A stretch of DNA of 64,000 nt. It comes from an uncultured Clostridia bacterium (GTDB lineage: Bacteria; Bacillota; Clostridia; Oscillospirales; QAKW01). The notes beneath the pieces were generated by a model that did not search any database, was not told the origin of the DNA, and saw only the letters and a list, made by a program, of their open reading frames with translations. The stretch lies in contig CALWYZ010000014.1 of the NCBI GenBank assembly GCA_944385895.1, positions 1 through 64,000 of the forward strand, in the 5' to 3' direction. Of this stretch, positions 1 through 8,746 are shown piece by piece (position 1 is the first letter of the stretch; each line of letters starts with the position of its first letter). Position numbers and translations under genes: made by a program.

Positions 1-903
1 TTTATGTACAACGGTCGCGACGGTGTAATGACAGACGAAAACGGTCTGTACTACATGCGTGCAAGATACTATCATCCTGAAATAAAGAGATTTATCAACG
101 CCGACATAGTTGCCGGTAAGATTTCAAACGCTATAACTCTCAACCGCTTTGCTTATGCTGATGGCAACCCCGTCTCTAACATCGATCCCTTTGGCTTGAG
201 CGTAGAGAGGGGAGATTATGAACATGGAGTTATAATGTATCAAGGATTACCTTATTCAATCTATGTTCCAGATCAATCAACAACAACCATAGGTGCTGTT
301 TGGGAAACAGTATATGATGAGACTGTGACATTGCTAGTATTCGATTCTGATCAATTGATTGCTAATTTGGTGGATCTTGAACTTGAAGATGGAAGTGCTC
401 CTGGATTTACCCTTGGAAGAGCGGCAATAGAATCATTACAGGGTGTGGCAGATGAGTATAAATTGACATATACATTTCAAGAACAAAACGGAAACAGGAG
501 AGTAATTATAACAGCTTTTTCACCAAATGTTGATGAGACATATTCAATCATTGCTGATAATACTACTCGCTATCTTTCATCCGTTGGGAACAATTCTGAT
601 GTATCAGATGGGGTGCGTTCAATGTATTTGAAGGAGACAGGCAGTTTGTTTGCGTTTCATGATAGGTATGATTTATCAATAACACTTGATTCTCAACATA
701 AAGAAGGTCCATACGCATATATTTCTAAATCGGAGGACGGCAATTTATTAGAAACACCAATTGTCTATCCAAATGATAAAGTGACAATTGTTGCTCGGCA
801 AGGCTTTCTTGATTCCGAAATCATACCGTTGTGTGATATTCCTATGTATAGAAGTTACAACGCAGACCCTGTGTATAGTCTAATGTTTAAAGATACATTT
901 TAA
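1..903 (+). CDS. RHS-repeat protein C-terminus with toxin tip 1 (5' partial)
   Basis: The reading frame is open from the first base of the window, so this is the end of a longer RHS/YD-repeat protein. The first ~65 residues are the conserved RHS-associated core end (ARYYHPEIKRFINAD, then NPVSNIDPFGLS), which normally closes the shell before a variable toxic tip. The following ~235 residues match no toxin family I recognise; they are acidic and probably beta-rich, with no membrane segment. A membrane protein gene follows 16 bases later, as expected for an immunity partner. The core end is nearly identical at DNA level to copies at 2204-2412 and 4125-4335. RHS core assignment is firm; toxin activity is inferred from architecture. 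Confidence 0.8.
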   Translation, partial: FMYNGRDGVMTDENGLYYMRARYYHPEIKRFINADIVAGKISNAITLNRFAYADGNPVSNIDPFGLSVERGDYEHGVIMYQGLPYSIYVPDQSTTTIGAVWETVYDETVTLLVFDSDQLIANLVDLELEDGSAPGFTLGRAAIESLQGVADEYKLTYTFQEQNGNRRVIITAFSPNVDETYSIIADNTTRYLSSVGNNSDVSDGVRSMYLKETGSLFAFHDRYDLSITLDSQHKEGPYAYISKSEDGNLLETPIVYPNDKVTIVARQGFLDSEIIPLCDIPMYRSYNADPVYSLMFKDTF

Positions 904-919
904 TAAAGGAGTTTTAATT

Positions 920-1636
920 ATGACAAAAAAACAAGTTGGAAGTCTTGCATTACTAATTATTATTTTTCTAGCTTTAAGTATCGCGTTCTTTTTATTAGGA
1001 ACGTTTCCCAGACATATACTTGAAGACTTTATTGATTATTCTAATCTTAGTAATTCAGTTGCCATTAAGACTGCGATAAACATTGTGTTTTGGACTGCGT
1101 CGACACTGATTATTGCTGTCACTTTAAATTGTAATGAATTTTCGTCAGTTATTCAAAAGATATCACAGTTAAAGAGTAAGTTATTCATTTTATTTATGCT
1201 GCAAGTGGCAATGGATGTCTTATCTTGGTTTGTTGTGTATTTGGACAATTCTGCAACGTTCATATATGTTTACAAAACGGTTTCTATAATGGTAAATTGG
1301 TTGTTGATGTTTCATTTTCTTGCTCCTAAGCGCGTTAATACATCTAAACGATCAAAATATAAGAATATGTTTCTTGTTATTTGTGTTGTGGTGACGCTTG
1401 TTTTTGTAATTATAGATTTTGTAAACATTACAGAGTATCAACAAATAAATTCATCAATAGATTTTGATTTTTCTGCAAGCAGTTCGAATAATAATTATTT
1501 TAATTTGATTGCAAATAGTTTATCTAATTCGGTATCTTTATCCAAGACTTGCGAACTGTTGAATTTGATTTTAGATTTTGTCATATCAATAACCTTTTTT
1601 ATAACTTATTCTTTGTCTAAGTTTAGAAAAAATTAA
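920..1636 (+). CDS. Polytopic membrane protein, candidate immunity partner of tip 1
   Basis: A 238-residue hydrophobic protein with about six predicted transmembrane segments (for example near residues 8-28, 50-68, 90-110, 117-133, 150-168 and 214-232). I do not recognise the family. It starts behind a clear AAGGAG site and follows the RHS tip gene by 16 bases, ahead of a strong terminator, so the two form a unit. By analogy with RHS and polymorphic toxin loci the downstream gene is the likely immunity protein; a polytopic membrane location suggests the toxin acts at the membrane. It could also be an unrelated accessory protein. Confidence 0.55.
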   Translation: MTKKQVGSLALLIIIFLALSIAFFLLGTFPRHILEDFIDYSNLSNSVAIKTAINIVFWTASTLIIAVTLNCNEFSSVIQKISQLKSKLFILFMLQVAMDVLSWFVVYLDNSATFIYVYKTVSIMVNWLLMFHFLAPKRVNTSKRSKYKNMFLVICVVVTLVFVIIDFVNITEYQQINSSIDFDFSASSSNNNYFNLIANSLSNSVSLSKTCELLNLILDFVISITFFITYSLSKFRKN

Positions 1637-1692
1637 AAAGTACAAAACACAGGGGGACGGTTCTGCTGTGTTGACTAAACAACCAAATACAG

Positions 1693-1726
1693 AGAGCGGT
1701 TTGGCGAAAGCTAAACCGCTCTTTTA
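1693..1726 (+). terminator. Rho-independent terminator after cassette 1
   Basis: A 13-bp stem (AGAGCGGTTTGGC paired with GCTAAACCGCTCT) closed by a GAAA tetraloop and followed by TTTT. The same hairpin ends the next two cassettes. Confidence 0.9.
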
Positions 1727-1778
1727 TATTTGTGGTGCAAAATAGAAATTTAATTTGATTTTAAATATATTTGCAAAA

Positions 1779-1808
1779 GCGATAAGGTTAGCCTTATTGC
1801 TTTTTTTT
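1779..1808 (+). terminator. Second terminator hairpin in spacer A
   Basis: GCGATAAGG pairs with CCTTATTGC around a four-base loop, followed by eight T. The equivalent hairpins in copies B and C keep pairing despite base changes, which supports a functional RNA stem. Confidence 0.75.
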
Positions 1809-1853
1809 AAATAGTCCATAATATGTCCCCTTTAAACTTTATGATATAGGTGT
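1808..1853 (+). promoter_or_regulatory. Recurrent upstream element, copy 1 (truncated)
   Basis: Contains the TTTAAATAG..CCATA..TGTCC region, a TTTAAAC tract and a TATGAT box (1840-1845). The sequence then changes to RHS coding sequence immediately after GGTGTA, so the TGTAGCGCTACA palindrome seen at other copies is missing. No ribosome site lies between the box and the RHS frame. Confidence 0.6.
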
Positions 1854-3073
1854 ACGATTCGTCAAACAGACTGACATCTGCCGGTGGATGTACGTATACA
1901 TACAATGCAGAAGATGTACGTATAAAGAAAGTGATGGGTGAAAGCGAAACAACTTATGTGTACGATACAAGAGAAAAATTATCAAAACTACTTGTCAAGT
2001 GCACAGATGGGGTGTATATTAAATATGTGTACGGGCTTGGTCTGATAGGAGAAGAGAGTATAACCGGTTTCAAAACGTATCATTATGATTATCGCGGAAG
2101 CACAGTAGCGATTACTGATGCTGCAAGCACAGTAACAGATACGTTCACTTACGATACATACGGAAAACTTACAAGCAGAACCGGTACAACAGACACACCG
2201 TTTATGTACAACGGTCGCGACGGTGTAATGACAGACGAAAACGGTCTGTACTACATGCGTGCAAGATACTATCATCCTGAAATAAAGAGATTTATCAACG
2301 CCGACATAGTTGCCGGTAAGATCTCAAACGCTATCACTCTCAACCGCTTTGCTTATGCTGATGGCAACCCCGTCTCTAACATCGATCCTTTCGGTCTTAG
2401 TGCGGAGAGGGGATATACTGTGGATTATAGAAATGATATAAATGGAATTGGATTATTAGATGATGGCACTATACTTGCTGGAAATAATGTTACTAGCGAT
2501 GATATCCTTACCTTAATTGTTATATCAGAGATGACTAAATCTGGTTGTTCCAAACAAGAAATTTTAGAATTTGTAAATACATATGTTGATGGTAAAAAGA
2601 ATGATACAGTAATTAAAAAAGATAAACTGTTAGAATATTACACAGCATTTGAAGATGCCACCAAACCATTAACAAAACTAATGATAAGAGCTGAATATGA
2701 ATACACCATGGTCAATAACAAGCTGTCATATGCCGATATTCCGTTATATTGGACTACTAAACTTATGGAATTTAAGGCAAATGTCGAAAATAAAGGAATA
2801 TGGGATTTAAAGCAACTACCTGAATGGCAACAATCATCATTATATTATTTTAATGGAGAGTTGGTTGATAATGATGCGCCGGGAAATATTATGTATGGTT
2901 ATATCGGAAAGGCATATGGTATTCCAAATGATGTGCTATATTTAGGAGCGGGCATAGCTCAAATTGCTGCCTGTACTTCAAAGGCACAGTGGATTTATTC
3001 TGGAACAGGGGATGATCCAATAGATTACAAAAATATTGTACGAGGAATAGAATATTATGATGAATTCCACTAA
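1850..3073 (+). CDS. Orphan RHS core fragment fused to a toxin-44-like tip
   Basis: Residues 1-188 are the last part of an RHS/YD-repeat shell (VYDTREKLSK, YDYRGSTVA, ARYYHPEIKRF, NIDPFGLSAERG). Residues 189-407 are a different tip whose end (a DNDAPGNIMYGYIG segment, a GAGIAQI segment, and GTGDDPIDYKNIVRGIEYY) resembles the polymorphic toxin type 44 (Ntox44) family, a predicted nuclease group; I recognise it from memory, not from a search. The frame opens at GTG directly after the TATGAT box with no ribosome site, and lacks the N-terminal RHS shell and any export signal, so it may be a silent tip reservoir rather than an expressed gene. The next gene overlaps its stop by 17 bases. Confidence 0.7.
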   Translation: MYDSSNRLTSAGGCTYTYNAEDVRIKKVMGESETTYVYDTREKLSKLLVKCTDGVYIKYVYGLGLIGEESITGFKTYHYDYRGSTVAITDAASTVTDTFTYDTYGKLTSRTGTTDTPFMYNGRDGVMTDENGLYYMRARYYHPEIKRFINADIVAGKISNAITLNRFAYADGNPVSNIDPFGLSAERGYTVDYRNDINGIGLLDDGTILAGNNVTSDDILTLIVISEMTKSGCSKQEILEFVNTYVDGKKNDTVIKKDKLLEYYTAFEDATKPLTKLMIRAEYEYTMVNNKLSYADIPLYWTTKLMEFKANVENKGIWDLKQLPEWQQSSLYYFNGELVDNDAPGNIMYGYIGKAYGIPNDVLYLGAGIAQIAACTSKAQWIYSGTGDDPIDYKNIVRGIEYYDEFH

Positions 3074-3548
3074 TAAAAAAAGAAGTTTTTTTATCATCAG
3101 TATTATAATGATAGTCGTTATAATCGTCACATTATATATTGTCATTCATTTTTTAAATAGTGTCATTATATTGGCAAAAGGTGATGATATGAGTGAATTA
3201 GAATCCATGTCGACCAACGAACTGGTCGAAGATTTTGATACGATAGTTAATATGATAAATGATGGTGATTTATATGTCAACTCTAATGGTTGCATTGTTC
3301 TACCTGATAACTATGAATATTTATCAGATTCAGGAGAATGTTTCATCGTCAAATTTGATGATAAAACAGCTATTGAATTTTTTTTGTATCGTGGCATTTT
3401 GAATAGCGGTTCCAAAAGTTATATTTATATTACGAATAAACTTTCTTATGATCATTATATAAATAGCAATAAATATAATCCTTTAACTACATATATAATA
3501 ATAGATGAAATAACTGCAAATTTATTTTTGTGTTCAGTAGACAGTTGA
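3057..3548 (+). CDS. Membrane-anchored candidate immunity protein for tip 2
   Basis: A 163-residue protein with a basic start (NKKR) and one strong transmembrane segment (about residues 11-41), followed by a soluble acidic domain. The positive-inside rule puts the soluble domain outside the membrane. The gene overlaps the end of the toxin-44-like tip and is followed by terminators, the usual arrangement of a toxin and its immunity gene. I do not recognise the family. If the tip really is a nuclease, an outward-facing immunity protein would be unusual, so either the toxin assignment or the orientation needs care. Confidence 0.55.
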   Translation: MMNSTNKKRSFFIISIIMIVVIIVTLYIVIHFLNSVIILAKGDDMSELESMSTNELVEDFDTIVNMINDGDLYVNSNGCIVLPDNYEYLSDSGECFIVKFDDKTAIEFFLYRGILNSGSKSYIYITNKLSYDHYINSNKYNPLTTYIIIDEITANLFLCSVDS

Positions 3549-3608
3549 TTTTTAAAAAATAGCGAAACAAATATGGGTGTTTAGTGTTTATTAAACAACT
3601 AAATACAG

Positions 3609-3641
3609 GGAGCGGTTTGGCGAAAGCTAAACCGCTCTTTT
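3609..3641 (+). terminator. Rho-independent terminator after cassette 2
   Basis: Same GAAA-capped hairpin as at 1693-1726 (GGAGCGGTTTGGC / GCTAAACCGCTCT with one changed base at the foot), followed by T residues. Confidence 0.9.
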
Positions 3642-3694
3642 ATGTTTGTGGTGTAAAATAGAAATTTAATTTGATTTTAAATATATTTGCAAAA

Positions 3695-3728
3695 GCGATA
3701 AGGTTAGCCTTATCGTTTTTTTATTTTT
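3695..3728 (+). terminator. Second terminator hairpin in spacer B
   Basis: CGATAAGG (3696-3703) pairs with CCTTATCG (3708-3715) and is followed by a long T tract. It is the counterpart of 1779-1808 with a restored G-C pair. Confidence 0.75.
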
Positions 3729-3729
3729 T

Positions 3730-3776
3730 TAAATAGTCCATAATATGTCCCCTTTAAACTTTATGATATAGGTGTA
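3730..3776 (+). promoter_or_regulatory. Recurrent upstream element, copy 2 (truncated)
   Basis: Identical to copy 1 from AAATAGTCC to the TATGATATAGGTGTA junction with RHS sequence. The palindrome is again absent and no ribosome site is present. Confidence 0.6.
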
Positions 3777-4950
3777 CGATTCGTCAAACAGACTGACATC
3801 TGCCGGTGGATGTACGTATACATACAATGCAGAAGATGTACGTATAAAGAAAGTGATGGGTGAAAGCGAAACAACTTATGTGTACGATACAAGAGAAAAA
3901 TTATCAAAACTACTTGTCAAGTGCACAGATGGGGTGTATATTAAATATGTGTACGGGCTTGGTCTGATAGGAGAAGAGAGTATAACCGGTTTCAAAACGT
4001 ATCATTATGATTATCGCGGAAGCACAGTAGCGATTACTGATGCTGCAAGCACAGTAACAGATACGTTCACTTACGATACATACGGAAAACTTACAAGCAG
4101 AACCGGTACAACAGACACACCGTTTATGTACAACGGTCGCGACGGTGTAATGACAGACGAAAACGGTCTGTACTACATGCGTGCAAGATACTATCATCCC
4201 GAAATCAAGAGATTTATCAATGCCGACATTGTTGCCGGTAAGATCTCAAATGCTATAACTCTCAACCGCTTTGCTTATGCTGATGGCAACCCCGTTTCCA
4301 ATATCGATCCTTTTGGGCTTAGTGCTGAAAGAGGAGAAATTGATAGAATAGAGTATATTAATTCGTATATGGAAAATACTGAGAATCCGGTATATCTTCT
4401 TTTAAAAAATTGGGGATTCAGTTTAACCGAAGCAATTCATGAAATTGATGATGAATTGTTCAGTGCTTTTTGGGGTGGTATAACTGTAAAAATGTCTGTT
4501 GATGTCACGTTTTCTACACCATTAGACACTAATGTTAATTCGGATATATCATTATCTTCAAAAAATGCTACACACGAAATACTCTCTCCCGAATTGACTC
4601 TTCCTTGGGATGATATCGGATTGCAAACAGGGGTTTATATTGATGAGGAACGTCTAAGTGTTGGAACACTATATTCTGCTAATCAAGATGGGTGGACTTA
4701 CACCAATAAGTATCAAGTAGGCTTGTATTCTGAAGCTAGTGTAACAACAATATCATACCAACCTGATGATGAGTACTTACCAACTGTTTCTTTGACAATA
4801 GATGCTGAAATGAATCATTTGGTTAAAATAGGAGTCGCTCTCGCAGTTGTTGCAGCAATATATCTTCCCCAAGCATTAGTATCATTAGCTCCAACCGCTG
4901 CTGAGTTTGTAAACCAATTGACTACATTAACGCCTTCATTTGCACAGTGA
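3772..4950 (+). CDS. Orphan RHS core fragment fused to unknown tip 3
   Basis: Residues 1-188 duplicate the RHS core fragment of the previous cassette; the first ~425 bases of the two genes appear identical, with scattered silent changes only near the tip junction. Residues 189-392 are a third, unrelated tip that I do not recognise. It has beta-rich sequence and a hydrophobic stretch near the end (about residues 355-375, VKIGVALAVVAAIYLPQALV) that could insert in a membrane. As in cassette 2 the frame begins at GTG straight after the TATGAT box without a ribosome site. A lipoprotein gene follows after 25 bases as probable immunity. Confidence 0.7.
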   Translation: MYDSSNRLTSAGGCTYTYNAEDVRIKKVMGESETTYVYDTREKLSKLLVKCTDGVYIKYVYGLGLIGEESITGFKTYHYDYRGSTVAITDAASTVTDTFTYDTYGKLTSRTGTTDTPFMYNGRDGVMTDENGLYYMRARYYHPEIKRFINADIVAGKISNAITLNRFAYADGNPVSNIDPFGLSAERGEIDRIEYINSYMENTENPVYLLLKNWGFSLTEAIHEIDDELFSAFWGGITVKMSVDVTFSTPLDTNVNSDISLSSKNATHEILSPELTLPWDDIGLQTGVYIDEERLSVGTLYSANQDGWTYTNKYQVGLYSEASVTTISYQPDDEYLPTVSLTIDAEMNHLVKIGVALAVVAAIYLPQALVSLAPTAAEFVNQLTTLTPSFAQ

Positions 4951-4975
4951 TTACTCAAATTTATGGAGATAAATT

Positions 4976-5428
4976 ATGAAAAAAATCAATTTTTGTATTT
5001 TAGTTATTATAATAACGATGGGGTTGTTTTCTTGTAAAATAAGCGATACTACTCTAGATTATATTAGAGATACTAATGAATTCTATGATGGTTATGATTA
5101 TTTGTTTACACTTGAAGAGAATGATGTTATTTTTGATTTTGTAATTGTAAATAATCGTTTGACTTTTGTTGTCATAAAATCAAATAGTATTAGTCTTAAA
5201 CAGAATTGTAAAATCATTTCGACTGTTTCGTATGCAATTGAAGAAAAGATATTCTTATTTAGTAATAACAAGGAATATAATTGGTCTTATTCATCTAATT
5301 TGATTCCGTATAAATATAAGTGGTGTATAGTCGAAGATGAATTTAATACCTTGAATAAAAAAATTGATCATTTTGATTTCACATATAATGAAGTGAAATA
5401 TAATTTGTGTTTTCAATTTATAAATTGA
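4976..5428 (+). CDS. Lipoprotein, candidate immunity partner of tip 3
   Basis: A 150-residue protein with a lipoprotein signal peptide: basic MKK start, hydrophobic core and an LFSC lipobox with the modified cysteine at residue 20. The mature part is a small soluble domain that I do not recognise. A ribosome site (TGGAGA) precedes the ATG. Position after an RHS tip and before the repeated terminator spacer suggests an immunity protein tethered outside the cell membrane, fitting a toxin that may act on the membrane. Confidence 0.6.
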   Translation: MKKINFCILVIIITMGLFSCKISDTTLDYIRDTNEFYDGYDYLFTLEENDVIFDFVIVNNRLTFVVIKSNSISLKQNCKIISTVSYAIEEKIFLFSNNKEYNWSYSSNLIPYKYKWCIVEDEFNTLNKKIDHFDFTYNEVKYNLCFQFIN

Positions 5429-5514
5429 TATTGTACCAATGCACAAAACACAAAGGTAAGGTTAGTGTAAACACAGAGGAACAATTCTGTTGTGTTGATG
5501 AAACTCAAATACAG

Positions 5515-5548
5515 AGAGCGGTTTGGCGAAAGCTAAACCGCTCTTTTA
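5515..5548 (+). terminator. Rho-independent terminator after cassette 3
   Basis: Third copy of the AGAGCGGTTTGGC-GAAA-GCTAAACCGCTCT hairpin followed by T residues. Confidence 0.9.
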
Positions 5549-5600
5549 TGCTTGTGGTGTAAAATAGAAATTTAATTTGATTTTAAATATACTTGTATAA

Positions 5601-5630
5601 GCAATAAGGTTCACCTTGTTGCTTTTTATT
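5601..5630 (+). terminator. Second terminator hairpin in spacer C
   Basis: GCAATAAGG pairs with CCTTGTTGC (one G-U pair), followed by TTTTT. Both arms changed relative to copies A and B while pairing is kept. Confidence 0.75.
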
Positions 5631-5633
5631 TTT

Positions 5634-5690
5634 TAAATAGTCCATAATATGTCCCCTTTAAACTTTATGATATAGGTGTAGCGCTACAAA
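5634..5690 (+). promoter_or_regulatory. Recurrent upstream element, copy 3 (complete)
   Basis: GTCCA-N5-TGTCC (degenerate left half-site; right half at 5650), TTTAAAC, TATGAT, then the perfect 12-bp palindrome TGTAGCGCTACA at 5677-5688. The palindrome begins exactly 27 bases after the start of TGTCC. A ribosome site and the ATG of the subtilase gene follow. Confidence 0.75.
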
Positions 5691-5715
5691 AAATAAATAA
5701 TTAGGAGAATAAAAA

Positions 5716-8238
5716 ATGAATAAAAACGAAAAAGAAATAATTTCGGAAGAAGAAATAACCCTTGCTCCCGAAAAAGAACTGAGAGTAATCAAAAACGATA
5801 CCGGTTCTAAAAAATATCCAATGATTCTGAAGTATTCAAAAGCTGAAGATAAGCAGAAACTCATGCAAGTCCTAAGCGAATTGAAATGTCCAATCGTAGA
5901 AATAATTGATTTTGCTAAGTGTATTGTATGTGATTTAACTAAAGCTGAAATTGAAAAGATTAAAAAATATGATTTTGTTGAATCAGTTGAACGCAATTAT
6001 AAATATGATCTGCTGGAAATTGAAAATAATCATAAAAATGATAATCGTTCAGATAATCACAACATAACACATAAATCATTGGAGAATTTAAAAGCTCGTA
6101 AAGAAACAAGAAAGAAAGTGAAAGTTGCAGTATTTGATACTGGTATCGATAAACATCCTGATCTTACTATCGCAGGCGGCGTAAGTTTTGTGGGAAAAGG
6201 CAGAAGTTTTACTGATTCTGATGGACACGGAACTAAAATGGCAGGAATAATTGCCTCTGCTGAAAATAAAGAAGCAGATACAAATTTTATTGACCTTTAT
6301 GCAGTAAAAGTCTTTGATGATACCGGACACGCCACTACAACTTCTATTGTTCGTGCAATAAGTTGGGCTATTGATAATAAAATTGATATTATCAACATGA
6401 GTTTTGGTACATATTATCCTTCGAAACTTCTGAAAAAATATACTGATATGGCAATTGAATGCGGAATTATTATAGTCGCAGCTGTAGGTAATGATGGCGG
6501 TTTTAAAGGTAGACACCGTATTATGTATCCTGCAAAGTACGATAATGTTATCGCAGTAGGTGCCGGAGATGCTTATGGTACAGCCACATTTTCAAACAAT
6601 AGTATTGATTTGGATTTTGTTGCACCCGGAACAACAATCAGTACTGATATTAACGGTGAGTACTCAAGCATCACAGGAACATCGGTTTCTTGTGCTTATA
6701 TAACAAGTATGTTGGCATCACTTTGGAGTATCAATAAAGATATCGCTTCTGCAGAACTTATTAGTATAGCAAAAAGGTCAGGTGAAGTTAAAAATGCAAA
6801 TGCCTCGTATGTTGGTTATGGAGAGATCGATGCTGGTATAGCCTTGACAAGTATTAGTGATAATAATATAATAAAAACTAATAAAGCCTCTGTGTACTCG
6901 GCAGAAATGCTTTCATCAGTTTCTGATACAACTTATTCCACACCTGTAGCGAGAACTACATCTTACAGTGCGTATAGTAACTGTGATTCAAATCTAAATG
7001 ATGACTTTATGCCGTCTGCTATCCCGTTGAACCTTTTTGAATTTACAGAGATATCTTATACACAGCTTGAACAGGGTGTTTGGTATAAATTTATTGCAGA
7101 TGAACTTAGTGCACACCCCGGTATCGGCAGAGGATTTTATCATATATATACTTACGGTCAATCCGATACAATCGGAAAATTGTATGATTCAAGAGGAAAC
7201 CTCATAGCATACAATGAGGGAGACAGTACAAATTCATGGAGAGGCTTTGAGATTTATGCTGAACTTAAGTATGCTGATACATACTATGTATATGTAGAAG
7301 AAAAAGATTTGGCGGGCGGAAAAGTTTCTATAAAAGTCGAACCTATTGAAGATGACTATGGAAACAGCATGTCAAGTGCAACATATTTGGGCGATGTATA
7401 TACACAGAACTTTTCAGTCTCCGGATTTTTACACAATGCAATTGATTACTATCAAAATGGTGATCTGGATTATTTTTACTTCCGTTCATCAAAAGACTGC
7501 GTTGTGGAGGTCTATTCTGAAGGCTCATCTGAAGTTTACGGTACAATATTTGATTCAAATGGTGTTGTTGATCTTGATACTTTTGATATAGTAAATGATG
7601 ATTTTAAACTCACCTTCCATATGGAAAGCGGGAAAATGTACTACATTGAAATATCAAAACTTTCTAATTTTGGTTATGCAACTGATTACACTTTTAACGT
7701 TAAGTTTTTGAAGGATTACAGTAACAATATTATAGATGAACAATACAGAGTTATGTATTGGTATGCAAATAATCAGGATGAATATCCTGAAATGGGACAG
7801 TCAATTACAAGAAATAAGGTTTATGTAAGTAACAAAGCAAAATCCGAATTTGAGATACGAGTGCTTGAAGACCGATATGACAATAAAACTTTGTTAGAAG
7901 AAGTTTTGGAAAATGGTACCGCTCAAGATGTTTTGGGATTTTTGCTTGATACAATTATTTCGAGTATACCAGTGGTTGGTGATGCTGTTTCTTATGCTTT
8001 TAATGTTGGCTCGATTATTTACGGTTTTATGTCTTCGGCAAATCTAATGTTTTATCAACAGAAAACTAAGGAAATTGAAAACACAAATCAGTATATTATT
8101 GGCGAAAAATACTGGTTCACTGATTATCCAAATGGACTTGCAACTGGAATGCATACTACTTATTCAGTTGGATCAGGAGTATACTATGGTGCAGAATATC
8201 AAAAAGGTATCTTTATTGAGACATATATGAAAAATTAA
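5716..8238 (+). CDS. S8 subtilisin-like serine protease with two PPC-like domains
   Basis: An 840-residue subtilase. An inhibitor-I9-like propeptide occupies about residues 35-97. The catalytic domain has Asp141 (VAVFDTGID), His171 (DGHGT), the oxyanion Asn259 (AAVGND) and Ser323 (TGTSVSCAY, replacing the usual GTSMAxP). Two bacterial pre-peptidase C-terminal-like beta domains follow (about 445-545 and 550-665), then a unique C-terminal region with a hydrophobic stretch near 735-775. No signal peptide is visible, so export must be by another route, possibly the holin module downstream. It sits in the same cassette layout as the toxins: recurrent element upstream, small membrane protein and terminator downstream. 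It may be an effector, or a processing protease for them. Confidence 0.88.
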   Translation: MNKNEKEIISEEEITLAPEKELRVIKNDTGSKKYPMILKYSKAEDKQKLMQVLSELKCPIVEIIDFAKCIVCDLTKAEIEKIKKYDFVESVERNYKYDLLEIENNHKNDNRSDNHNITHKSLENLKARKETRKKVKVAVFDTGIDKHPDLTIAGGVSFVGKGRSFTDSDGHGTKMAGIIASAENKEADTNFIDLYAVKVFDDTGHATTTSIVRAISWAIDNKIDIINMSFGTYYPSKLLKKYTDMAIECGIIIVAAVGNDGGFKGRHRIMYPAKYDNVIAVGAGDAYGTATFSNNSIDLDFVAPGTTISTDINGEYSSITGTSVSCAYITSMLASLWSINKDIASAELISIAKRSGEVKNANASYVGYGEIDAGIALTSISDNNIIKTNKASVYSAEMLSSVSDTTYSTPVARTTSYSAYSNCDSNLNDDFMPSAIPLNLFEFTEISYTQLEQGVWYKFIADELSAHPGIGRGFYHIYTYGQSDTIGKLYDSRGNLIAYNEGDSTNSWRGFEIYAELKYADTYYVYVEEKDLAGGKVSIKVEPIEDDYGNSMSSATYLGDVYTQNFSVSGFLHNAIDYYQNGDLDYFYFRSSKDCVVEVYSEGSSEVYGTIFDSNGVVDLDTFDIVNDDFKLTFHMESGKMYYIEISKLSNFGYATDYTFNVKFLKDYSNNIIDEQYRVMYWYANNQDEYPEMGQSITRNKVYVSNKAKSEFEIRVLEDRYDNKTLLEEVLENGTAQDVLGFLLDTIISSIPVVGDAVSYAFNVGSIIYGFMSSANLMFYQQKTKEIENTNQYIIGEKYWFTDYPNGLATGMHTTYSVGSGVYYGAEYQKGIFIETYMKN

Positions 8239-8255
8239 ATTAAAAGGAGAAGTAT

Positions 8256-8708
8256 ATGAAAAATAGATTCAAATCATTCATAACATCTAAGTTACTATGT
8301 TGTTTTTCAGGTTCGATTATCACAATATTAGTTATTTGTTTATATACTTTTGTAACAAGTTATGACAAGACGCTAGACAGAACTTTAGCAACACAAGTTG
8401 CATATAAAGGGGAATATATTGTAACATCTTTGTCAACTGATATTTATGGTTATCTTGATTCTTCACATGGAAATAAAAGCTTATACTTTGGTGTGGTACC
8501 TGCAAAGGAAATGGCTATTGAGATAGTAGTACCGAGTAAAGCACGGTTATATATATATCCGTTGGATGAGAATTCTATAATTGTCAGATACGAACCATTC
8601 AAAGGGATAAAAAGGAACTATAAAATTTCAGGATATTGTAATTTTGACAAAGTTTTAAATGCTTTTTATGAACTTACCGGTAATGAAATTTTCAAAGCAA
8701 CCACATAG
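8256..8708 (+). CDS. Single-pass membrane protein, possible partner or inhibitor of the subtilase
   Basis: A 150-residue protein with a basic N-terminus, a transmembrane segment at about residues 12-34 and a ~115-residue outward domain. No family recognised. It follows the subtilase gene by 17 bases behind an AAAAGGAG site and ends before a terminator, the same layout as the toxin/immunity pairs. Role as a protective inhibitor is inference from position only. Confidence 0.5.
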   Translation: MKNRFKSFITSKLLCCFSGSIITILVICLYTFVTSYDKTLDRTLATQVAYKGEYIVTSLSTDIYGYLDSSHGNKSLYFGVVPAKEMAIEIVVPSKARLYIYPLDENSIIVRYEPFKGIKRNYKISGYCNFDKVLNAFYELTGNEIFKATT

Positions 8709-8746
8709 ATCGATTTGAAATATTTAATATACTTTTGCTAATCAAC

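Larger units (their letters stand above)
1655..1849 (+). repeat. Inter-cassette spacer, copy A
   Basis: A spacer containing two terminator hairpins and the recurrent upstream element. It is repeated almost unchanged at about 3580-3771 (copy B) and 5480-5676 (copy C), so the same spacer separates each toxin/immunity cassette from the next unit. No coding sequence is seen in it. Confidence 0.85.

Noticed and set aside
1988..2275. Antisense open frames with many cysteines inside the RHS core copies (also 3910-4197)
   Set aside because: They mirror the duplicated RHS coding sequence, have no ribosome sites and no independent signal.
1655..5676. CRISPR array or integron attC array for the repeated spacers
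   Set aside because: Only three copies about 1.9 kb apart, with terminator and promoter features and whole genes between; no cas genes or integron integrase nearby.
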